Positions 1 to 4,959 of a stretch of 6,597 bases of DNA are shown one piece after another. This DNA is from Candidatus Aegiribacteria sp. (GTDB lineage: Bacteria; Fermentibacterota; Fermentibacteria; Fermentibacterales; JCC-6): NCBI GenBank assembly GCA_030600975.1, contig JAUVUL010000106.1, positions 1 to 6,597 on the forward strand, in the 5' to 3' direction. Below the pieces are notes generated by a model. It saw nothing but the letters and a program-made list of their open reading frames with translations. It was not told the DNA's origin and did not search any database. The translations under genes and the position numbers were made by a program. Position 1 is the stretch's first letter. Every line of letters starts with the position of its first letter.

Positions 1-425
1 CACCATGTGATATCGTCGGCAGTTACGGCAGCACCGAGGATGTCCATATCTCCGTCGCCGTCTATGTCCTGCGAGTAGACGGAATAGGCACCATCGAAAT
101 CCCCATCAACGGTATGCTCGGTCCAAGATGTACCCGAACCGTCGGTATTCTCCCACCATGTGATGTCGTTGCCAATTATGGCAGCACCGAGAACGTCCAT
201 ATCGCCGTCGCCGTTTATGTCCTCCGAGTAGACGGAATAGGCACCATCGAAATCCCCATCAACGGTATGCTCGACCCAGGATGTACCGGAACCGTCGGTA
301 TTCTCCCACCATGTGATGTCGTCGTCGTAATGTGCAGAACCCAGTACGTCCATATCACCATCGCCGTCTATGTCCTCCGAGTAGACGGACCAGGCGCAAT
401 CGAAGTCCCCATCAACGGTGTGTTC
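1..425 (-). repeat. 153-bp in-frame tandem repeat
   Basis: Three consecutive units are visible: 273-425, 120-272 and a partial 1-119. The word CACCATGTGAT recurs at 1, 154 and 307, exactly 153 bp apart, equal to 51 codons. By hand comparison, the stretch 1-153 and the stretch 154-306 differ at about 14 of 153 positions, and roughly 45 bases in a row (about 74-118) are identical. The unit next to the lead-in is more diverged (for example DCAWSVYS instead of DGAYSVYS). The pattern suggests recent duplication or gene conversion inside the reading frame. The array continues past the left edge. Confidence 0.93.
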
Positions 426-629
426 CAGAATACCCTTCAAAAGCAGCAGGATGCCTGGATAGCCAGACCAGTCAACATACGAAGACTGGTAGAACTTGTT
501 TCCCCAGTCCAGGACCGGACCGGGAATTCCATCTCCGCCTGACCAGTCCGTCTGGACCGCAAAATTCGCATTAGAAAGAGAAAGGGGAATAAACACAAGA
601 ACAGCCATGAGTAAACTTGTTACTCTCAT
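1..629 (-). CDS. Exported VCBS/FG-GAP-like repeat protein, N-terminal part (runs off left edge)
   Basis: Only the first 209 codons are in the window. The gene reads leftward from an ATG at 629, preceded by a strong Shine-Dalgarno GGAGGTGG (634-641), which fixes the start. The product begins with a signal peptide (residues 1-21, hydrophobic core LLMAVLVFIPLSL, likely cleavage SNA|NF), so it is probably exported by Sec. Residues 22-68 form a short lead-in rich in Trp, Gly and Tyr (motif DWSGGDGIPGPV). From residue 69 it is built of 51-residue units starting EHTVDGDFDG, each holding an acidic loop DI(D/N)GDGDMDVLGAA and a DITWWENTDGSGTSW strand. The DxDGDxD-type loop is characteristic of VCBS/FG-GAP-like repeats, which usually form beta-propeller blades and bind calcium. 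Function is unknown: a surface adhesin, or the sensor or substrate-binding part of a larger secreted protein, are both possible. The C-terminus, where an anchoring or sorting domain would sit, is not visible. It is divergent from the caspase gene. Confidence 0.88.
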   Translation of the reverse strand, partial: MRVTSLLMAVLVFIPLSLSNANFAVQTDWSGGDGIPGPVLDWGNKFYQSSYVDWSGYPGILLLLKGILEHTVDGDFDCAWSVYSEDIDGDGDMDVLGSAHYDDDITWWENTDGSGTSWVEHTVDGDFDGAYSVYSEDINGDGDMDVLGAAIIGNDITWWENTDGSGTSWTEHTVDGDFDGAYSVYSQDIDGDGDMDILGAAVTADDITW

Positions 630-633
630 GAAA

Positions 634-641
634 CCACCTCC
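634..641 (-). promoter_or_regulatory. Shine-Dalgarno site of the repeat-protein gene
   Basis: On the minus strand the sequence reads GGAGGTGG followed by TTTC and ATG. The GGAGG core lies 7 nt from the ATG at 629. This is a near-perfect anti-16S match and decides the start codon over the internal in-frame ATG at residue 8. Confidence 0.85.
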
Positions 642-721
642 ATTAAGTAAGATTATTAATGGATAGACCACTGCAGCCGAATGGCTACAAAATGTGATGA
701 TTTATGTTGCGAAGTGCAGGG

Positions 722-737
722 ATGGCCAATCGGCCAT
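722..737. repeat. Short perfect inverted repeat (hairpin or operator candidate)
   Basis: ATGGCC (722-727), a 4-nt spacer, then GGCCAT (732-737) form a perfect 6-bp inverted repeat, followed at once by the palindrome TTAATTAA (737-744). It lies about 95 bp upstream of the minus-strand gene and overlaps the weak -35 candidate there, so an operator role is possible. There is no T-run, so it does not look like an intrinsic terminator. Confidence 0.4.
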
Positions 738-790
738 TAATTAAGCTAATTTCTACAATACTATTTGTCAATGTAATAAACCTGGATACT

Positions 791-893
791 AAATACAGGA
801 AAGTGGGTTTTCCACCGTCTGCAATAATGCCCTTAAGAACGCCCTACCTCTCCTGCCCAAAATTAGAATACGCAGGTATCCTTTCCTGTAATT
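791..893. repeat. 13-bp inverted repeat bounding about 100 bp
   Basis: AAATACAGGAAAG (791-803) and CTTTCCTGTAATT (881-893) are inverted copies matching at 12 of 13 positions, with a perfect 10-bp core (794-803 and 881-890). They enclose 77 bp with no coding signal. They could be the base of a structured leader RNA, the ends of a very small decayed mobile element, or chance. I see no flanking target-site duplication. Confidence 0.4.
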
Positions 894-904
894 CCATGAT
901 GGAT

Positions 905-954
905 TGATTAAATCATAGAACGGTATACCGGTACTCACCTGTCCGCCGGAGTAC
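905..954. promoter_or_regulatory. Cluster of small palindromes upstream of the caspase gene
   Basis: Four dyads lie within 50 bp: TGATT-A-AATCA (905-915), CGGTATACCG (921-930, perfect), TACCGGTA (926-933, perfect, overlapping the last) and GTACTC...GAGTAC (931-936 and 949-954, 12-nt loop). The cluster ends about 73 bp before the caspase start codon, where a regulator could bind. No known operator is recognised. The call is inferred from symmetry alone. Confidence 0.35.
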
Positions 955-1017
955 GAGAATTGCATATTATCCTGTTAGAATAGACTGATTCAACCGCTGT
1001 AATGTAACTTGAGTGAT

Positions 1018-1023
1018 GGAGGT
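1018..1023 (+). promoter_or_regulatory. Shine-Dalgarno site deciding the caspase gene start
   Basis: GGAGGT at 1018-1023 lies just upstream of the ATG at 1028 (5 nt from the GGAGG core). The earlier in-frame GTG (1013) and ATG (1016) have no such site in front and would themselves overlap it. An in-frame TGA at 1010-1012 excludes any earlier start. Confidence 0.8.
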
Positions 1024-1027
1024 TTTC

Positions 1028-3376
1028 ATGCTGTCAATTCTTCTTTCATCAGTAATCCTGTCTGTCGTACTTCCCAATTCCGCCGAAATCGAGACGTTCG
1101 AAGCAGGTCAGCAGACGACCGTTAATGTTTCCTTGGGGGAGGGATGGGTGCGTATTCTGGAGGATGATTACGTCTGTCTGAGATTATCTGTGCCTGACGG
1201 GATAAAACTGACGGCCTTTGATGAAAATGGTGATATTCTGTGCCAGTCGGAATCCGGCAGTGATATGATACTGTCGGCTTTCGCCGATTACTGGTTTTAC
1301 GTTCAACTGGTTTGTGTTGATGGTTACTCCTCTTTATCCGCTGAGATTGATGTTATGGAGGTATCTCCCTCTGAGTTGTTCCCCGGTGATGGTGTTGAGG
1401 GTACTCTGGGCAGGAATGTTATGGCGGAAACCTATACTTTCAGCCCCGGTGAACCGGGTCGCTGGACATTCAGACTCGAGGGTACCGGAGGAACCGATCT
1501 GGATCTTGAAGTATACGGCACGAATATGAGCCTCTGGGGAAGCAGTATGTCGCTTGAAGGATTTGAAACAGTTACCGTTTCGGTTCTTCCCGGAGAAGTA
1601 GTGACAGCCGTTGTCATCAGATACGGAAAAAGCGGTTCCGGAGAGTATATGTTCTCGGTTGAACCTTCCGGGCAGTTTCCCGAATTCGATCCCTCAGGCC
1701 TGACAGAATCGATTACTCTGGATGAGATTCATCGATACATCATACCTGACCACGAATCCAGCTTCTTCCTTGACCTGGCAATACTCTCTTCGGGAGCGGA
1801 TATCGATCTCATCATTCGGGACACATCCGGTGAATACCTGATGGGATCCCAGTCCTACTCCTCAATCGAGACGCTTTTGCTGGAGCCGACCGGCAATGAT
1901 GTCGTTGCGGATGTGATTCTTTTCGATCCAGGAGAGAATGAAACCGTTTCCTACGAAATGTACACTCGGGAGGCAGGTCCATTTTCAAGCCTTACGCCTG
2001 TCAAAAAGGTAGTGAATATCGATTCTGGACGAAACCTGCCTGTCGGTTTCTCTCCGATTCATGGAGGCCTGTTCAGGATAAGCGTGAATTTCGAGAAAAC
2101 CCGTGACGGAGATGTAAGATTGTTCAGGGGAGCCGGTGAGCCGGCGGTTACGTTCGCTACTGCAAGGGGAAATGAGGAATTCCTGCTGTACGTTTCGGAG
2201 GGAGATACAGTATGGATAGATCCCTTCTTCGGAGATATTCAGACAACAGGTTACGCAACCGTATGGGTAACCCGGGCTGATGCCCTTCCGATTGCAGGAG
2301 AATACAGCGGTGTGATCAGCAGAGACTCACCCGCGGAGTTCTTCACAGTTCAGGCCGAATCGGAGACTATTCTGGATATCGGACTCACCGGTGAGGACAG
2401 GGAAGTCGATCTTGATCTGTTCGTCACCGGTCCTGATTTCGATCTGATCGCTGAGGGATGGCTGAGCAATGTTGATGCGGCAGGTGATGAGGCTGTAGAA
2501 GTTTACGTCGAAGACAGCGCCGAATACGGGATAACTGTCTACCTGTACGACAGGAGTGGGCAGACACCGTTCAGACTGAAAGTGAACAGAATCGAGAGAA
2601 CATGTCTCGCGGAACCATCACCGTCGGAAGAGATCTGGGCAATATCCGCAGGGATCAGCGGATATTCCTCATCAGCTGATATTCTGAACAGGGCCAGCAT
2701 GGACGCAGTTGAAATGTACAATTTCCTTATCGAAGATCAGGGAGTGGAGCCCGATCATGTCATACTCCTGGTGGACGCCATGGCCACTTCCGAGGAATTC
2801 TTAAGCGGGATATCCTCTCTGTTGATATCTGCCGGACCCGAGGATAAGGTCATTGTTTTCTACAGTGGTCATGGTGATCAGTCGTATCCGGGTTCAGGAG
2901 GGAGCGAGGAACCGGATTCTGCCAACGAATACCTCTGCCTGTACGATGATGAGATATCGGATGATCAGATAGCATCACTGGTGGATTCCCTTGCGGTAGC
3001 ACCGGTTTTCTTTTTCTTCGACGCATGCCATTCCGGTGGTTTTGTGAACGATTTTTCCAGTGGAAGCAATGTCCTGATCCTCACCGCAGCCAGAGAAGAC
3101 CTGAGCGTCAGCGAAAGAATTCTTACTCCGATCCTGCTTCAGGGTTCCAGAGGAGATGCGGACAGCAACGGAAACGGTTATGTTTCCGCGCTGGAACTTA
3201 TGACATACATTGATGCAAGACTGCAGCTGATATGTCCCGAATGTGACGCTGAACTTACCGAGAATACATACATTTGTCCTGAATGCGACGCGATTCTCAA
3301 GGGTGACAATGCCGTACCCAGACCGCAGCAGGGTATGTTCCTTGTTGAAGATGTCGAATTGTGGAAGATCCGGTAG
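1028..3376 (+). CDS. Exported caspase-family (C14) protein with beta-sandwich array, EF-hand loop and zinc ribbon
   Basis: This is a 782-residue protein starting at the ATG after GGAGGT. Residues 1-19 are a hydrophobic signal peptide (MLSILLSSVILSVVLPNSA) with no basic residue in its n-region and no lipobox. Residues 20-524 appear to be about five tandem beta-sandwich domains of roughly 95 residues (about 20-112, 116-214, 218-315, 320-418, 420-524). The second and fifth best fit the PPC (pre-peptidase C-terminal) pattern, with DLDL(E/F)V and late GEYMFSVEP-type strands. Residues 536-782 are a caspase-like domain (peptidase C14/metacaspase type): IWAISAGISGY opening strand, catalytic His615 in VFYSGHGD and Cys667 in FFDACHSGG, with an acidic YDDEISDDQI segment between them. 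Residues 712-723 (DSNGNGYVSALE) fit an EF-hand loop with Asp, Asn and Asn at 1, 3 and 5, and Glu at 12. Cys736, 739, 750 and 753 form CPEC-x10-CPEC, a zinc ribbon. The protein is probably a secreted cysteine protease cleaving after basic residues, as metacaspase-type enzymes do. Substrate and biological role are unknown. Confidence 0.9.
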   Translation: MLSILLSSVILSVVLPNSAEIETFEAGQQTTVNVSLGEGWVRILEDDYVCLRLSVPDGIKLTAFDENGDILCQSESGSDMILSAFADYWFYVQLVCVDGYSSLSAEIDVMEVSPSELFPGDGVEGTLGRNVMAETYTFSPGEPGRWTFRLEGTGGTDLDLEVYGTNMSLWGSSMSLEGFETVTVSVLPGEVVTAVVIRYGKSGSGEYMFSVEPSGQFPEFDPSGLTESITLDEIHRYIIPDHESSFFLDLAILSSGADIDLIIRDTSGEYLMGSQSYSSIETLLLEPTGNDVVADVILFDPGENETVSYEMYTREAGPFSSLTPVKKVVNIDSGRNLPVGFSPIHGGLFRISVNFEKTRDGDVRLFRGAGEPAVTFATARGNEEFLLYVSEGDTVWIDPFFGDIQTTGYATVWVTRADALPIAGEYSGVISRDSPAEFFTVQAESETILDIGLTGEDREVDLDLFVTGPDFDLIAEGWLSNVDAAGDEAVEVYVEDSAEYGITVYLYDRSGQTPFRLKVNRIERTCLAEPSPSEEIWAISAGISGYSSSADILNRASMDAVEMYNFLIEDQGVEPDHVILLVDAMATSEEFLSGISSLLISAGPEDKVIVFYSGHGDQSYPGSGGSEEPDSANEYLCLYDDEISDDQIASLVDSLAVAPVFFFFDACHSGGFVNDFSSGSNVLILTAAREDLSVSERILTPILLQGSRGDADSNGNGYVSALELMTYIDARLQLICPECDAELTENTYICPECDAILKGDNAVPRPQQGMFLVEDVELWKIR

Positions 3377-3387
3377 AAAGGGAATAA

Positions 3388-4959
3388 GTGACTGAGGAAA
3401 GAGACCTGCATCCACTTGAGGAGAAACTGCTTGTATACCTCGAAGAAAACGGGGAAGCATCTGATACTGAAATAATCGAAAGCAGTGATCTCCCCGATGA
3501 GGGTTCGTACAGAAGGGCAGCCGAATGGCTTCTATCCAGAGAGCTTGTCAGAGAGGTATCACGGGATGAGGAAGAATTCGTAGAGCTTGGACCCCTGGGA
3601 ATTGGAAACTTTAAAGCAGGTGTCACGCCTGAACTGGCAATGCTGAGGGAAGTAGCCGGAGGCGCCGGGTCTCTGCAGGAGATTCAGAAGAATACTATCT
3701 TTGACAGGGGACGCTGGGGCAGTGCATTCGGGTCACTCACGAAAATCGGCCATCTGAAGTCGGATGCCGATGGCATTCATCTTACCTGCGAGCCTGAAGA
3801 AACAGTATTCCGGAAAATCTGGGACCTTGTTTACGAACCTCTCTCCGGCGGTGGTGAACTGAAGATGACCCGGCTGCCTGAGGATGTAGTTTCAATTATT
3901 AAAGACAGGAGTCCGAAAAGGGGAAAAAGCAGAGCCGAGTTTACGGTTAATGTACTGGTAACCAGGATGCTTGATATCACTGAAGAGGGGCGGATAGCTC
4001 TCAGAGCGGCAAAGGAGAGTATCACTATCGGAGCTATTACTCCGGAGATTCTGGCTGACGGTTCATGGAGGAACGCCAAGTTCAGAAGGTATCAACTGGA
4101 TATCCCTCCGTCACAGATACATACAGGAAGGCTGCATCCCTACAGGCAGTTTCTTGATACGGTCAGGAAACGGTTCATGGCACTGGGTTTCACTGAAATG
4201 CGAGGTTCACTGGCCGAAAACGAGTTCTGGAATAATGATGCCCTTTTCATGCCTCAGTTCCATCCAGCAAGGGATATCCACGATGTCTATTTCCTGAGTG
4301 ACGGTATCAAAGTGCCCCCTCCTGAGCGGAAACTTGAGGAGAGGGTCGCAGAAGTTCATGAGACCGGCGGTAACACCGGCTCCAGAGGCTGGGGTTACAG
4401 TTTCAGCCGTGAACAGTCCCTTCAGGCTATTCTCCGATCCCAGGGAACAGCGCTGTCAGCAAGGACCCTTGCATCGAATCCCGAGATTCCGGGAAAATAT
4501 TTCGGCATCGCAAGATGTTTCAGATACGATCAGGTTGATTCCACACACCTTCCTGATTTCTTTCAGGTGGAGGGTATAGTACTTGGTGAACAGATCAATC
4601 TGAGGCATCTTCTGGGGCTTCTCAAACTATTTGCTGAAGAGATAGCGGGGGCATCCGATTACAAGTTCCTTCCCGGATATTTCCCCTTCACAGAGCCTTC
4701 GGTCGAGATGCATATCTTTCATCCTGTTCTGGGATGGATAGAAGGTGGAGGCGCAGGTCTTTTCAGGCCCGAAGTCTGCCTGCCCCTTGGTATAAATGTG
4801 CCCGTGATCGCGTGGGGTCTCGGCCTCGATAGAATGGCGATGCTCGCCATGGGGATTAAGGATATCCGCGATCTGATCACCCCCGACCTCTCAAAGCTGA
4901 GAGGGATCAGGGTTCAGCCTGATCGCCTTCTAACTGGAAAGGGGATCGAGGATGCCTAA
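3388..4959 (+). CDS. pheS: Phenylalanine--tRNA ligase alpha subunit, archaeal/eukaryotic type
   Basis: This is the 523-residue catalytic subunit of the cytoplasmic alpha2-beta2 enzyme that attaches Phe to tRNA-Phe using ATP. It starts at a GTG with a modest AGGGA site 4 nt upstream, 11 nt after the caspase stop. Residues 1-225 form the N-terminal extension of winged-helix-like modules (for example HPLEEKLLVYLEENGEASDT, then about 80-135) typical of archaeal and eukaryotic PheS and unlike the coiled coil of bacterial PheS. The class II core follows: motif 1 around HPYRQFLDTVRKRF (250-263), motif 2 RCFRYDQVDSTHLPDFFQVEG (376-396, Arg379), the phenylalanine pocket FPFTEPS (432-438), GGGAGLFRPEV (453-463) and motif 3 AWGLGLDRM (475-483). 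Substitutions appear where family members usually carry THT (here SQG, 351-353) and EFHQ (here DFFQ, 390-393). It overlaps pheT by 8 nt, so the two are almost certainly translated together. Confidence 0.96.
   Translation: MTEERDLHPLEEKLLVYLEENGEASDTEIIESSDLPDEGSYRRAAEWLLSRELVREVSRDEEEFVELGPLGIGNFKAGVTPELAMLREVAGGAGSLQEIQKNTIFDRGRWGSAFGSLTKIGHLKSDADGIHLTCEPEETVFRKIWDLVYEPLSGGGELKMTRLPEDVVSIIKDRSPKRGKSRAEFTVNVLVTRMLDITEEGRIALRAAKESITIGAITPEILADGSWRNAKFRRYQLDIPPSQIHTGRLHPYRQFLDTVRKRFMALGFTEMRGSLAENEFWNNDALFMPQFHPARDIHDVYFLSDGIKVPPPERKLEERVAEVHETGGNTGSRGWGYSFSREQSLQAILRSQGTALSARTLASNPEIPGKYFGIARCFRYDQVDSTHLPDFFQVEGIVLGEQINLRHLLGLLKLFAEEIAGASDYKFLPGYFPFTEPSVEMHIFHPVLGWIEGGGAGLFRPEVCLPLGINVPVIAWGLGLDRMAMLAMGIKDIRDLITPDLSKLRGIRVQPDRLLTGKGIEDA
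4940..4944 (+). promoter_or_regulatory. Shine-Dalgarno site of pheT inside pheS
   Basis: AGGGG at 4940-4944, within AAAGGGGAT, lies 7 nt before the ATG at 4952 and inside the last codons of pheS. With the ATGCCTAA overlap this points to coupled translation of the two subunits. Confidence 0.6.

Larger units (their letters stand above)
630..1027. other. Divergent intergenic region, no convincing gene
   Basis: About 400 bp separate the two divergent exported-protein genes. The region is more AT-rich than the flanking genes and should hold promoters for both directions. A weak minus-strand candidate is TTGGCC (724-729), 17 nt, CATAAA (701-706). A weak plus-strand candidate is TTGTCA (765-770), 16 nt, TACTAA (787-792). 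Neither is close to consensus, and the promoter preferences of this lineage are unknown. The region also holds several short palindromes and a 13-bp inverted repeat, listed separately. An open frame of 67 codons at 704-907 has no ribosome binding site and no recognisable protein features. Confidence 0.6.

Noticed and set aside
1..425. Repeat array as a CRISPR locus
   Set aside because: The 153-bp period has no short-repeat and unique-spacer structure, and the units are in-frame and protein-coding.
114..542. Long open frame on the plus strand over the repeat array
   Set aside because: It is antisense to the repeat-protein gene, and its apparent internal repetition only mirrors the 153-bp repeat. 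It has no ribosome binding site.
681..740. Possible 19-residue Cys-containing peptide (MATKCDDLCCEV...)
   Set aside because: There is no ribosome binding site, the frame is too short to judge, and it lies in the probable promoter region of the minus-strand gene.
797..817. GGAAAGTGGGTTTTCC hairpin as an intrinsic terminator
   Set aside because: The stem is only 5 bp, is not followed by a T-run, and no gene ends before it.
704..907. Open frame of 67 codons on the plus strand in the intergenic region
   Set aside because: It has no Shine-Dalgarno site before its ATG, an atypical composition, no recognisable motif, and it crosses the inverted repeat. It is more likely a chance open frame.
2975..3460. 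161-codon antisense frame across the caspase gene end and pheS start
   Set aside because: It overlaps two well-supported genes on the other strand, lacks any recognisable domain, and spans the sequence encoding the catalytic Cys motif.
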